Positions 1-8,862 of a DNA stretch of 24,197 nt are shown one piece after another (positions within the stretch are counted from its first letter, which is position 1; the number at the start of each line of letters is the position of its first letter). Source of the DNA: Pyrodictiaceae archaeon (GTDB lineage: Archaea > Thermoproteota > Thermoprotei_A > Sulfolobales > Pyrodictiaceae); the NCBI GenBank assembly GCA_027046105.1, contig JALTZQ010000146.1, positions 19,950-44,146 of the forward strand. The letters run 5' to 3'. A program made the position numbers and the translations under genes. The notes under the pieces were generated by a model. That model had not been told where the DNA came from. It saw only the letters and a list, made by a program, of their open reading frames with translations, and searched no databases.

Positions 1-1
1 A

Positions 2-292
2 GGTACGGGCGAAAAGCCGTGGAAACCCGTTTTACTAAAAACAAGTGCTACATTAGGCCAGGGTATCGAGGAACTCGTGGATGTTATAGATAAGCACGCG
101 AAGGTATTGCACGAGAAAGGATTCTTTAAGACAAAACTAACCGAGAGGAGAAAGCTCATGATAAAACTCCTGGCACAACAAATCCTGGTCCAGAGGCTAG
201 AAGCTACAGAGCCACCAGAGCCTCAGGAGACACAAGACTTCTATGACCAGGCGCTAGAGTACGCTATACGTGTTTGCAAAAACATGAGTTAA
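2..292 (+). CDS. MeaB/ArgK-family GTPase, C-terminal part (partial)
   Basis: Only the last 96 residues are in the window; the frame is open from base 2, so the gene continues to the left. The visible part begins GTGEKPWKPVLLKTSA and continues GQGIEELVDVIDKHAKVL. This matches the end of the G domain and the C-terminal dimerisation helices of MeaB/ArgK P-loop GTPases, where W-x-P-x-V-L-x-T-S-A is followed by G-x-G-I-x-E-L. Family members act as chaperones that load or protect B12-dependent acyl-CoA mutases such as methylmalonyl-CoA mutase. The Walker A and switch motifs lie outside the window, so nucleotide binding cannot be checked. The stop codon overlaps the end of the convergent small gene by 4 bases. 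The family call is fairly secure; the partner enzyme is not visible. Confidence 0.8.
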   Translation, partial: GTGEKPWKPVLLKTSATLGQGIEELVDVIDKHAKVLHEKGFFKTKLTERRKLMIKLLAQQILVQRLEATEPPEPQETQDFYDQALEYAIRVCKNMS

Positions 293-561
293 GGCTTTCT
301 CAATAACTCTATATTACGTAGATCGTCTCTAATCATAGTCACATGTATTATATCCTGCATTTCCAGCACCATCAGTGCTTTCAGGAAGTCAGAGAAAGTT
401 ATGTTCTGGAACCTTTCACGCAGACTAGCATATAGTTCGACGTCCTTGGCCGAACCACCACGACGCTCAAGTTCATCAATTATGGCGTAGTATAGTGGGA
501 TAGACCTCCAGGTTTCACGCTCCACACCCAAGACCCTTACACCCCCTATACATACTTTCAT
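289..561 (-). CDS. small conserved-looking protein, possible winged-helix fold
   Basis: The protein has 90 residues if translation begins at the ATG ending at 561. The frame stays open to 699, but that extension runs into the 3' end of cdc48 (stop at 630) and reads as low-complexity sequence, so the internal ATG is preferred. No clear ribosome binding site precedes it. The sequence alternates helices and short strands: a helix around residues 18-34 (SIPLYYAIIDELERRGG), a second around 37-50, a third around 56-69 (TFSDFLKALMVLEMQDI), then a beta-hairpin-like end (IIHVTMIRDDLRNIELL). That arrangement would suit a winged helix, but I do not recognise the family. It is the last gene after Zn-ribbon, EF-1beta and cdc48 on this strand, 68 bases after cdc48, so co-transcription is likely. 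Confidence 0.6.
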   Translation of the reverse strand: MKVCIGGVRVLGVERETWRSIPLYYAIIDELERRGGSAKDVELYASLRERFQNITFSDFLKALMVLEMQDIIHVTMIRDDLRNIELLRKP

Positions 562-629
562 CTGGTTGACTATAGGATAGTAGGTAGAAGCAAGCGGGCG
601 AGTGTAAAACTTCTGGGGACTCAATGGAG

Positions 630-2870
630 TTATGTGTAGAGTATTTTTGGTTGATGCATTTTGGAGCCTGGTAGTTGCTGGCGTGCCTTGTGATACCATT
701 CCTCGTAGAAACGCACCATATCCTCAGTTATCGATGGCTTCACGTGCTTCATAGCCTTAGCGAAATGATCCATTGATACTGGCTTTGCTCTTATATCCTC
801 CGGCCTTGATAGCTTGTCTAGGGCCTCCTCACGTAATGCTATAAGTGCTGCCTCACGAACCAATGCCTCTAGATCAGCACCACTGTAGCCTTCAGTCTTT
901 CGTGCTAGTTCCTCTAAGTCCACGTCATCTGCTAGTGGTACTCTTCTTGTATGTATCCTTAGGATTTCCAGACGTGACCCATAGTCTGGTGGTGGCACGT
1001 AAATGAGTTTGTCAAAACGCCCTGGGCGGAGGAGAGCTGGGTCTAGGAGATCCGGTCTATTGGTTGCCGCTATTACTACTACATTGCTTAATGGCACTAT
1101 GCCATCCATTTCCGCTAATAACTGGTTCACTATACGGTAAGTAACACCGCTACTATCATAGCCAAGGCCTCTGGCTGGAGCAATAGCGTCTATCTCATCA
1201 ATGAATATTATTGCGGGCGCGTGTTGTCTTGCCTTGCGAAAGACCTCACGCACCATCTTCTCTGATTCTCCTACCCATTTGCTTAGTATTTCTGGTCCTC
1301 TTACCGCGATGAAGTTTGCTCCACTCTCAGTAGCAGCAGCCTTAGCAAGCAAAGTCTTGCCAACACCAGGTGGGCCAAAGAGGAGAACACCCTTGGGTGG
1401 TGTGATACCCATTTCTGCGAATAGTCTCGGATTCTTTATTGGCCACTCTACAGCCTCCCTTAACTGCTGCTTAACCCCGTCAAGACCACCAATATCCTCC
1501 CAGTGGACTTCGGGAACCTCAATATAGATCTCCCTAAGCCCGCTGGGTACTATCTCGCGTAGTGCTGCTAGAAAGTCCTCCATCCTAACCTCCATCTCCT
1601 CGAGGATTTCTGGTGGTATTCTATCCTCACTAAGATCTATGCGTGGCAGATATCTCCTTAACGCATGCATTGCAGCTTCACGTACAAGTGCCGCTAGATC
1701 AGCACCCGTGAACCCTCTAGTTAACTCAGCAATCCTCTCCAGATCAACATCGTCTGCAAGTGGCATGTTCCTCGTATGTATTTGTAGTATTTCTAGTCTA
1801 CCCTGCTTATCAGGTAATGGTATCTCTATCTCTCTATCGAATCTACCTGGCCTACGTAGAGCAGGGTCAACAGCGTTAGGCCTATTCGTTGCAGCTATGA
1901 CTATAACGTCTCCACGACTCTCAAGGCCATCCATTAGTGTGAGTAGTTGTGCCACAACACGCCTCTCAACTTCCCCAATAACCTCATCACGTTTAGGCGC
2001 TATTGCATCTATCTCGTCAATGAATATTATTGCAGGTGCATTCTTCTTGGCTGTTTCAAATATTTCTCTAAGCCTTTGCTCAGACTCACCGTAATACTTA
2101 CTCATAATCTCCGGGCCGTTAATCGCGATGAAGTAGGCGTTGGTCTCATTCGCTATAGCTTTTGCTAGGAGCGTCTTACCTACACCAGGCGGGCCATGGA
2201 GAAGTATTCCTTTTGGGGGTTCAATGCCAAGATGCTTAAACAACTCAGGATGCTTGAGCGGTATCTCGACAAGCTCGCGCACCTTCTGTATAATATCCCT
2301 CATACCACCAATGTCTTCGTAAGTTACTCTCGGAATCCTACTCTCAATGGGTTTATCAAGTATGACTATCTCCGTAGACGATGTTATCACAACTACACCG
2401 GAAGGCTTCGTCTGCACAACAACGAATGGTATGGGCTGGTTGAGTACTGGAACCATAACCGTATCTCCTTCCACAATCGGGAAGTCCATAAGCCTCTTTC
2501 TAACATAGTTAGAGAAACCCATATCTACGGTTATTGAGAAGTTTGCTGGAGCAAGCTTAACAACACTGGCTGGCCTCACATAGGCCTTCCTAACAATGAC
2601 CTTATCCCCTATACTGACACCCGCATTTTTCCTTATCAAGCCATCCATACGTATTATGTCTCTACCCCTATCTTCCGGATACGCTGGCCAAGCATATGCC
2701 GCAGTACGTTTACGCCCCTCTATCTCAACTATCTCGCCAGGCTTAGCATCTATTAATGCAAGAAAGTCCTCATCAATACGTACTTTGCCTCGACCAGCAT
2801 CTTTCTGCTTAGCCTCTGCAACACGTAGTATTATCTCCTTCCTCCTCCTCGCAGAAGTTGTAGAAGACAT
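630..2870 (-). CDS. cdc48: Cdc48/VAT-type two-ring AAA+ ATPase
   Basis: This is an archaeal Cdc48/p97 (VAT) unfoldase that threads substrates through stacked hexameric rings in the cytoplasm. Numbered from the upstream ATG at 2882 (750 aa), residues 1-185 form the double-psi-barrel N domain. D1 has Walker A GPPGVGKT at 230-237, Walker B IIFIDE at 285-290 and the arginine-finger region RRPGRFDR near 343-350. D2 has Walker A at 503-510, Walker B at 558-563 and RPGRFDK near 619-625. Both rings therefore look active. I place the start at the second ATG (2870, 746 aa) because GGTGG lies 5 bases before it, whereas the first ATG has GAGGG only 2 bases away; either is possible. The C-terminus ends Leu-Tyr-Thr, matching the HbYX rule for docking on the 20S proteasome. 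The length is normal for the family. Confidence 0.96.
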   Translation of the reverse strand: MSSTTSARRRKEIILRVAEAKQKDAGRGKVRIDEDFLALIDAKPGEIVEIEGRKRTAAYAWPAYPEDRGRDIIRMDGLIRKNAGVSIGDKVIVRKAYVRPASVVKLAPANFSITVDMGFSNYVRKRLMDFPIVEGDTVMVPVLNQPIPFVVVQTKPSGVVVITSSTEIVILDKPIESRIPRVTYEDIGGMRDIIQKVRELVEIPLKHPELFKHLGIEPPKGILLHGPPGVGKTLLAKAIANETNAYFIAINGPEIMSKYYGESEQRLREIFETAKKNAPAIIFIDEIDAIAPKRDEVIGEVERRVVAQLLTLMDGLESRGDVIVIAATNRPNAVDPALRRPGRFDREIEIPLPDKQGRLEILQIHTRNMPLADDVDLERIAELTRGFTGADLAALVREAAMHALRRYLPRIDLSEDRIPPEILEEMEVRMEDFLAALREIVPSGLREIYIEVPEVHWEDIGGLDGVKQQLREAVEWPIKNPRLFAEMGITPPKGVLLFGPPGVGKTLLAKAAATESGANFIAVRGPEILSKWVGESEKMVREVFRKARQHAPAIIFIDEIDAIAPARGLGYDSSGVTYRIVNQLLAEMDGIVPLSNVVVIAATNRPDLLDPALLRPGRFDKLIYVPPPDYGSRLEILRIHTRRVPLADDVDLEELARKTEGYSGADLEALVREAALIALREEALDKLSRPEDIRAKPVSMDHFAKAMKHVKPSITEDMVRFYEEWYHKARQQLPGSKMHQPKILYT

Positions 2871-3038
2871 ACTAGCCACCATAACCCTCTAGCTAGTAAT
2901 CTTCCCCTTCCTTCCCACTAAAAGAGGGGGTTAGACAACGCACCCTTATTAGTATGCGGATAAGGAGGCTATTAACAGGCCAACCACGCAGAAACCATTC
3001 CGAAGAGTATGAGAGGGAATAGAACATGTTTCCTGGAT

Positions 3039-3317
3039 TTAAAACTGGGAAATCCTATGAACAGCTTCAACCTCTACTTCCTCAATACCCTCAACACTAC
3101 GTAACAAGTCCTCGAGTGTACTTGTTCCGCCTTCAGTCTCCTCGGGCATGAGAATGTATAGTATGAGTGCATTAAGGCCAAACGCTATTGGTTCCTTCTG
3201 GTGCTTAGTTATCTCGTAGCCTTCTGGGAGCTTACTTTTAATGTCTTCGACAAGCTTGTCGAGATCGATCTCGGTGCCAGAGGGGTAGACCTTAACCACA
3301 GCAAGTACGCGGGCCAT
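3039..3317 (-). CDS. ef1b: translation elongation factor 1-beta (EF-1B exchange factor)
   Basis: This protein of about 92 residues is the archaeal EF-1beta, the guanine nucleotide exchange factor that recharges EF-1alpha with GTP. It is a single ferredoxin-like domain. Visible family features are the opening strand MARVLAVVKVYPSGTEIDL, the segment LPEGYEITKHQKEPIAFGLNALILYILMPE with the conserved K-x-P-I-A-F-G-L motif, and the closing strand EEVEVEAVHRI. The frame could start at a GTG (3326) or an ATG (3323), but the ATG ending at 3317 is best spaced from a GGGTGAT ribosome binding site and gives the usual N-terminus. It follows the Zn-ribbon gene by 22 bases on the same strand, a pairing often seen in archaea. 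Confidence 0.95.
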   Translation of the reverse strand: MARVLAVVKVYPSGTEIDLDKLVEDIKSKLPEGYEITKHQKEPIAFGLNALILYILMPEETEGGTSTLEDLLRSVEGIEEVEVEAVHRISQF

Positions 3318-3339
3318 AGGCATCACCCATCAACTATAG

Positions 3340-3519
3340 TTATGGGCCTTTGAATCCACACTTAGGACATCTGTACTCAACACCCATTTTCCTACACGAT
3401 GCACATCTCCATATAGTTACCTCGCCACAATTAGGGCATAGAAAGGCTACACCTTGCTCCCACGGGACTATGAGCCTATTACAGCTAGCACAACGTGGTA
3501 CCTTCGCTGGCTCCTCCAT
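3340..3519 (-). CDS. Zn-ribbon protein linked to translation (COG2888-like)
   Basis: This is a 59-residue protein almost wholly made of zinc ribbons. Four Cys-pair motifs are visible (CASC, CPNC, CASC, CPKC), with the line GEVTIWRCASCRKMG between them and a C-terminal CPKCGFKGP. This fits the small archaeal Zn-ribbon family annotated as RNA-binding with a role in translation, usually found next to EF-1beta as here. The frame extends upstream to a GTG at 3552 (70 aa); I chose the ATG at 3519 because known members begin about ten residues before the first Cys pair, but a GGGGTG ahead of the GTG leaves the longer form possible. A TATA box at 3599-3606 probably drives this gene, EF-1beta and perhaps cdc48. 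The biochemical role is not established. Confidence 0.85.
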   Translation of the reverse strand: MEEPAKVPRCASCNRLIVPWEQGVAFLCPNCGEVTIWRCASCRKMGVEYRCPKCGFKGP

Positions 3520-3598
3520 ACTAAGCCTTCGCGGTACAGCAACACTAGTCACGACCTAAATACACCCCACGGCTAATGCTCGTAGACTGTATACGGGT

Positions 3599-3606
3599 AT
3601 ATAAGA
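3599..3606 (-). promoter_or_regulatory. TATA box for the Zn-ribbon/EF-1beta genes
   Basis: On the minus strand the site reads CTTATATA. It would place transcription start near 3576, about 24 bases before the upstream GTG and 57 before the preferred ATG of the Zn-ribbon gene. Placement is by eye. Confidence 0.55.
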
Positions 3607-3669
3607 CTAGTTTCCCGAACCCTACTACACCATAGTTCTGCCATGACTAGCCAAGACCCTCTAATGGTA

Positions 3670-4527
3670 CTAGTTTTTAACAACGTGTTTCAAGTGTATT
3701 GCTATTAGCTTCGGTAAGTTTATCCTTGTTGCCTGCATGAAGCCCTTGAATTCTGGAATAGCGTTCACCTCGTTGACTAAATAATATTTGTTTCTCTCAA
3801 AGAAGTCTATTGAGAGCAGTACTCCTTCAAACAAGTTCTTTACACGTAACGCGAGATCCTCAAGTAGAGGGCTTGGCTTATAAGGCTCTGCCTTAGCGCC
3901 TAGCGCTACATTACTCCTCCACTCACCGGGTTTTGCAATCCTCTTCATACAACCAATTACCTCGTCACCAAGGACGATACAACGTATATCGGTTGACCCC
4001 GTTTCGACGTACTCTTGGACAACATGTATCCTGAGCTGGCTGCACTTCATTGCCTGTCTATGGGCTGCAATTGTTTCTAGGAACACCTCATCCCCTATCT
4101 TGGAGGCTAAGCGCCCCCAACTCCCTATTGGGGGCTTATCCACTAATGGGTATCCGAGCATATCCGCTGCTCTGCGTAAAGCATCAATAGTAGTTGCAAC
4201 CATTGTTTTTGGATGTGGTATCTTGTTTCTGGCTAGAAGAGCATATGTTAGCGCCTTATCTCCTGCCATGAGTATTGTCTTCCAGGGGTTTATTACGATC
4301 CTGCTTTTGGCCTCATAGTATGCTGAAGCATAGAGGCCCGAAAACATACTTAGGGTTCTCACAAGCACAGCATCGACCCAAGGTAAATTGGGGCCTAGGG
4401 GATCCCTTACTACATCGATTACTATTGGCCGTAAACCCTCTCTCTCCAGCTCCTGTATTATCAGTTTCTCTTCAATCCTCACACGATCGACGACCACTGC
4501 AACCAATGCCAAGATCTCACCATCCAT
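3670..4527 (-). CDS. LysX/ArgX ATP-grasp ligase (LysW-dependent)
   Basis: This 285-residue RimK-type ATP-grasp enzyme resembles LysX/ArgX, which joins alpha-aminoadipate or glutamate to the C-terminal Glu of the carrier protein LysW, protecting the amino group during lysine or arginine synthesis. Family features are the N-terminal DRVRIEEKLI, the ATP-grasp strand YPLVDKPPIGSWGR, QEYVETGSTDIRCIVLG, and the metal-binding end SIDFFERNKYYLVNEVNAIPEFKGF, whose E-V-N and E-F-K match the LysX active-site end. The ATG at 4527 is preferred; a TTG at 4533 is also in frame. Its start overlaps the 3' end of carB by 11 bases, making it the last gene of the argG-argH-carA-carB operon. That argues for a glutamate-directed (ArgX-like) or dual role, by inference only. 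No LysW gene is in the window. Confidence 0.88.
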   Translation of the reverse strand: MDGEILALVAVVVDRVRIEEKLIIQELEREGLRPIVIDVVRDPLGPNLPWVDAVLVRTLSMFSGLYASAYYEAKSRIVINPWKTILMAGDKALTYALLARNKIPHPKTMVATTIDALRRAADMLGYPLVDKPPIGSWGRLASKIGDEVFLETIAAHRQAMKCSQLRIHVVQEYVETGSTDIRCIVLGDEVIGCMKRIAKPGEWRSNVALGAKAEPYKPSPLLEDLALRVKNLFEGVLLSIDFFERNKYYLVNEVNAIPEFKGFMQATRINLPKLIAIHLKHVVKN

Positions 4528-7500
4528 TGCCAACCCAGTACTCTCTGAGCTCTCTTACTTCCATGTCCCCATTCTTGCTATACCATAGGAGAGCAGTAGC
4601 TAGAGCGTAGGCTAGGCGGTCATTAAGGAGTATTGGTATGCTCATGTCTACGGTTGTCCTGCGAAGCTCGTAGTCTCTTTGCGGGGCATAGCCCGTGGTC
4701 ACAACTAAGCCAATTCTCTTCTGTCTAACAAGCTCCAAGGCACGCTTATAGGTCACTGCTGTAAAGCCATTGGCCTCCATACCCTCAACGGTTAGTACTG
4801 TGTAACCAGCTTCCTCGAAAACCCATGAAGCCTCTTTGAGTATTCTACTTCTCTCTGTAGGGTCATAGACTATTATTGGCTTGTTCTTTTCCGGAAACTC
4901 GTTACCTTGTATACTTAGCCAGCTCTTCAGTAAAGCCTCCTCAAACACCATGCCGAGTGATGCAGCTTCACCAGTACTCCTCATCTCGGGTCCTAGGTGC
5001 GGGTAGCTTCCGCGCAATCTCGTCCACGAGAATTGCGGTGACTTAACACCCCATGCCCTCGGCTTTAGATAATTAAACCCATAGTCATGGTTCTTTAACC
5101 CACCATCTAGGACAGCTTGGGCTGCAAGTTCCATCAAATCTACTCCTACGGTTTTACTTGTGAAAGGCATACTTCTGCTAGCTCGTAGATTCAACTCTAT
5201 AACATAAACGTTACCCTCGTGGTAAAGGAGCTGTAGATTAAATGGCCCTTTTATTTCGAGAACCTCGTTAAGGGTTTCAGCTATCCGTCCAGCTTCTTTT
5301 ACCACAGTATCTGGTAAGCTATGGGGAGGAAGAGTCATCGTCGAGTCACCGCTATGTATGCCCGCAGGCTCTATATGCTCTATTACCGTGCCAACCACAC
5401 GCTTACCATCACCAACAGCGTCTATCTCAAACTCGATAGCGCCATCGTAGAATTTAGATACCACAACAGGGTATTCCGGTGAGACACGAGTAGCCATTGT
5501 AATGTAGACTATGAGGTCCTCAGGGCTATACGCTATCTTCATAGCTGAGCCACTAAGCACGTAACTAGGGCGTACAAGCACCGGGTAGCCAACATCCTCA
5601 GCAAATGCTAAGACGTCACGTATACTCGATGCACTAGTCCATAACGGCTGTTTTATCCCTAACTCGTCTAGGAGAAGGCTAAACTTTTCACGATCCTCGG
5701 CTCTATCAACGCTTTCACCCTTAGTGCCTAGTAGTACAACACCATTGGCTGATAGTTTTGGTGCTAGCTTGTTAGCTATTTGGCCACCTACAAACGCTAC
5801 CACGCCTAATGGTTTCTCCTTGACATAGATGTCTAGGATTCTTTCTAGGCTTAGTTCTTCAAAGTATAGTTTCTCATTAATATCCCAGTCTGTTGAAACG
5901 GTCTCTGGATTATTATTGACGACTATGACCTCGTATCCGCGCCGTCGTGCAGCTTCACTAAAGCCTACTACAGCCCAGTCAAACTCTACCGATACCCCGA
6001 TTCTGAAAACACCTGCGCCAAGGACTATTATCTTGGGCTTAGCACTAGTGAAGTCTATATCGTCCTCAGAGCCATGGTAGGTTGTGTAGAGGTAGTTAGT
6101 TTCGGCTGGCCACTCAGCAGCTAGGGTATCTATCTGCTTAACAACAGGGTCGCCAACGACCCTCCTCCTCTCGCCACGTACACTATTGAGGTCGCTACCT
6201 ATGAGTAAAGCCAATTGTTCATCACTAAACCCCATCCTCTTGGCTTCTGCAACAAGGCTAGGCTGTAGACCCTTCTCCTCGATCTCACGTGAAAGCTGTA
6301 CAACCTCTTGTATTGGGTATAGGAAGTATGGATCTATACCCGTGGCTTCGTAGATTTGCTCAACTGTAGCACCTAGCGCAAAAGCCTTAGCCACCCATAG
6401 AGGCCAATAAGGTTCCCTCTTGCGAAGCTTCTCAAGAACCTGGCTAAGCTCCATACGAGCCTTGTAGGTTGGGCCACCGGTGAGCCCTGGCTCGCCTATG
6501 TCTAGCATGCGTATAGCTTTCTGTAGAGCCTCGATGTAGGTTCTACCTATGGCCATTACCTCGCCTATACTCTTCATCTCACTCCCTATGCTCTTTTCCA
6601 CATAGTCGAACTTGTCTAGATCCCACCTTGGCATCTTGACCACAACGTAGTCAAGACTGGGCTCAAAGCATGCGCATGTTCTACGAGTAACCTTATTTAA
6701 GAGTTCATGTAGCTTATAGCCGAGAGCAAGCTTGGCCGCGATGTAGGCTAGTGGGTACCCTGTAGCCTTGCTTGCTAAAGCACTACTCCTGCTCATCCTA
6801 GGATTAGTCTCTATGATGTAGTACTTCCCAGTGCCTTTGGGGTCTAGGGCTAACTGGACATTCCCCTCGCCAATGAGGCTTATTGCTCTAGCAACACCTA
6901 TGCTGGCCATGCGTGTCTCGTTATACTCGTGATCAGTTAGGGTTTGGCAAGGAGCAACAACAACGGAGTCCCCCGTATGGACACCCATTGGGTCAACATT
7001 CTCCATACAGGTTATCGCTGCTGCGTTACCGTAAGCGTCACGCACGACTTCAAACTCTATCTCCTTCCAGAAGTGGAGGTACTTCTCAACCAGGACTTCG
7101 CCTACCTCGCTTTGTGCAAAGGCTCTTGCAAGCCACTTTTCGAGATCCCTTCGACTCCATGCAACAAAGCTGCCACCTCCTCCTAGATTGAAGCTTACTC
7201 TAACTATGACCGGATAACCTATCTCCTCAGCAGCGTCAAGTGCATCCTCAATGCTATGTGCTGGCATACTTGGCGGGACGGGGAGCCCATATTCTATCAT
7301 TGTTTTCCTGAACTTATCCCTAGATAGTGCTTTTTCAATACCATCAATGGGAGTTCCTAGTACTTTCACGCCATACTTGGCCAGAACGCCGGAGCGGTGT
7401 AGTGAAACGCCAAGGCTAAGAGCTGTTTGACCACCAAAACCGAGAAGAATTGCATCAGGTCTCTCACGCTCAATAACCTTCTCTACAAAGTGGGGCTTAA

Positions 7501-7702
7501 GAGGAACAAGGTATACCTTGTCCGCAAGCTTATGGCTAGTCTGTATAGTTGCTACATTCGGATTTACAAGAATTGTTTCAATACCTTCCTCTCTAAGTGC
7601 TTTAAGAGCCTGGCTCCCACTATAATCAAATTCCGCTGCTTCAGCTATCTTTATCGGCCCAGAGCCAAGAACAAGTACACTACGTACTATTGGCCTTACC
7701 AA
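4517..7702 (-). CDS. carB: carbamoyl-phosphate synthase large subunit
   Basis: Full-length CarB (1061 aa; bacterial CarB is about 1070). It makes carbamoyl phosphate from bicarbonate, ammonia and two ATP, feeding both arginine and pyrimidine synthesis. The two homologous halves are clear. The first begins VLGSGPIKIAEAAEFDYSG at about 11, with LLGFGGQTAL near 86 and the ATP-grasp VRVSFNLGGGGS near 167. A helical oligomerisation region spans about 400-553. The second half begins IVLGAGVFRIGVSVEFDWA near 559, with VRPSYVLSGSAM near 710. The MGS-like allosteric domain follows from about 936, with VTTGYAPQRDYELRRTTVD near 1001. The start is a TTG overlapping the carA stop by 7 bases, which implies translational coupling. 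GGTG and GAGG lie just upstream. Confidence 0.97.
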   Translation of the reverse strand: MVRPIVRSVLVLGSGPIKIAEAAEFDYSGSQALKALREEGIETILVNPNVATIQTSHKLADKVYLVPLKPHFVEKVIERERPDAILLGFGGQTALSLGVSLHRSGVLAKYGVKVLGTPIDGIEKALSRDKFRKTMIEYGLPVPPSMPAHSIEDALDAAEEIGYPVIVRVSFNLGGGGSFVAWSRRDLEKWLARAFAQSEVGEVLVEKYLHFWKEIEFEVVRDAYGNAAAITCMENVDPMGVHTGDSVVVAPCQTLTDHEYNETRMASIGVARAISLIGEGNVQLALDPKGTGKYYIIETNPRMSRSSALASKATGYPLAYIAAKLALGYKLHELLNKVTRRTCACFEPSLDYVVVKMPRWDLDKFDYVEKSIGSEMKSIGEVMAIGRTYIEALQKAIRMLDIGEPGLTGGPTYKARMELSQVLEKLRKREPYWPLWVAKAFALGATVEQIYEATGIDPYFLYPIQEVVQLSREIEEKGLQPSLVAEAKRMGFSDEQLALLIGSDLNSVRGERRRVVGDPVVKQIDTLAAEWPAETNYLYTTYHGSEDDIDFTSAKPKIIVLGAGVFRIGVSVEFDWAVVGFSEAARRRGYEVIVVNNNPETVSTDWDINEKLYFEELSLERILDIYVKEKPLGVVAFVGGQIANKLAPKLSANGVVLLGTKGESVDRAEDREKFSLLLDELGIKQPLWTSASSIRDVLAFAEDVGYPVLVRPSYVLSGSAMKIAYSPEDLIVYITMATRVSPEYPVVVSKFYDGAIEFEIDAVGDGKRVVGTVIEHIEPAGIHSGDSTMTLPPHSLPDTVVKEAGRIAETLNEVLEIKGPFNLQLLYHEGNVYVIELNLRASRSMPFTSKTVGVDLMELAAQAVLDGGLKNHDYGFNYLKPRAWGVKSPQFSWTRLRGSYPHLGPEMRSTGEAASLGMVFEEALLKSWLSIQGNEFPEKNKPIIVYDPTERSRILKEASWVFEEAGYTVLTVEGMEANGFTAVTYKRALELVRQKRIGLVVTTGYAPQRDYELRRTTVDMSIPILLNDRLAYALATALLWYSKNGDMEVRELREYWVGNGW

Positions 7703-8862
7703 TTCCTCTTCACCATCTTAGCATATCTTTCAAAAACCCAGAACGTGTCGTGAGGTCCTGGGCCTGCTTCTGGATGAAATTGTGTAGCAATGACAGGGAG
7801 CTTGGTGTGAACGAGACCCTCAACACTCTTGTCGTCAGGATTTACAAACCATATTTTGAGGCCAGTATCCTCCATACTAGTAGGATCTACTGCATAGCCG
7901 TGGTTCTGTGTTGTTATAAAGCAACGACCCGTACTAGTTTCCACAACAGGCTTATTCGGTCCACGATGACCGTATGGTAGTTTATAGGTCTTGCCTCCCA
8001 TGCCTATAGCTAGAAGCTGCATACCAAGGCAAATAGCTAGTACTGGCTTACCGGTCTCGGCAACGGCTGCAGCTGTCTTGGCTTGTTTACCTAGGATTGC
8101 TGGATTACCTGGCCCATTACTGAGGACTACGCCATCGTATCCATCTAGGAGTTTTTCGGGCTTGGTGCTACAAGGGTATCTCGTAACCGCTATGCCTAGT
8201 AAGAGTAGTCTACGCAGTATCCCATACTTGACTCCACAGTCCAGCAACGAGACATGTGCCCATGCATTTGGCGGTTCATGGGTCATGGGTTTAGTGGGTG
8301 AAACCATAGATGTGTAATCGACTTCATCATATCTTGGGCTCCTCTCTAACTGAAACACCAGCTCATCCCATTCGATCTCCTCTTTCTCGGGATAGACGCT
8401 TAGAACACCCATCATTACACCCTTTTCACGTAATAGTTTAACAATCATCCTTGTATCAACACGGTACATGCCTGGTACCTTGCTCTTGACAAGCCACTCG
8501 CTAAGTCCCATCACAGAGGCAGCGTGATGATGTTGTGGAAGCTCAGCGACAATGAATCCTTCCACTTGTACACGATCTGATTCATAGTGGAGTGGGATAC
8601 CATGAACTCCTACGTCAAAACGTGGAACACCATAATTACCAACCATAGGGTGTGTGTAGACTAGGATTTGGCCCTTATAACTGGGATCCGTGAGGCCTTC
8701 AGGATAGCCAGTCATGCTTGTTGAGAATACTACTTCTCCAACCCTCGTGGCTGGATAACCAAAGCCACATCCTTCAAATCCGTAGCCATTCTCAAGTAAG
8801 AGTTTGGCACGTAATCCGGTCTTACAACGTAAATGTGGAAATGATACTATTTTAGTTAGCAC
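7696..8862 (-). CDS. carA: carbamoyl-phosphate synthase small (glutaminase) subunit
   Basis: This is a 388-residue class I glutamine amidotransferase subunit that releases ammonia for CarB. The N-terminal CPSase domain carries VGEVVFSTSMTGYPEGLTDPSY near 41-62. The C-terminal GATase domain has the nucleophile elbow AICLGMQLLA with Cys278, the segment LSNGPGNP near 248 and the His363/Glu365 pair in ATQFHPEAGPGPHDT. The triad is intact. The start is a GTG exactly five bases after a perfect GGAGGTGAT ribosome binding site, which is embedded in the last codons of argH. The two genes overlap by 11 bases. Confidence 0.97.
   Translation of the reverse strand: MLTKIVSFPHLRCKTGLRAKLLLENGYGFEGCGFGYPATRVGEVVFSTSMTGYPEGLTDPSYKGQILVYTHPMVGNYGVPRFDVGVHGIPLHYESDRVQVEGFIVAELPQHHHAASVMGLSEWLVKSKVPGMYRVDTRMIVKLLREKGVMMGVLSVYPEKEEIEWDELVFQLERSPRYDEVDYTSMVSPTKPMTHEPPNAWAHVSLLDCGVKYGILRRLLLLGIAVTRYPCSTKPEKLLDGYDGVVLSNGPGNPAILGKQAKTAAAVAETGKPVLAICLGMQLLAIGMGGKTYKLPYGHRGPNKPVVETSTGRCFITTQNHGYAVDPTSMEDTGLKIWFVNPDDKSVEGLVHTKLPVIATQFHPEAGPGPHDTFWVFERYAKMVKRNW

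Noticed and set aside
562..699. N-terminal extension of the small gene at 289-561
   Set aside because: It would overlap the end of cdc48 and reads as low-complexity sequence; the ATG at 561 avoids both.
1201..2892. Several plus-strand open frames opposite cdc48
   Set aside because: They mirror the antisense of conserved AAA+ motifs and have no ribosome binding sites or recognisable protein.
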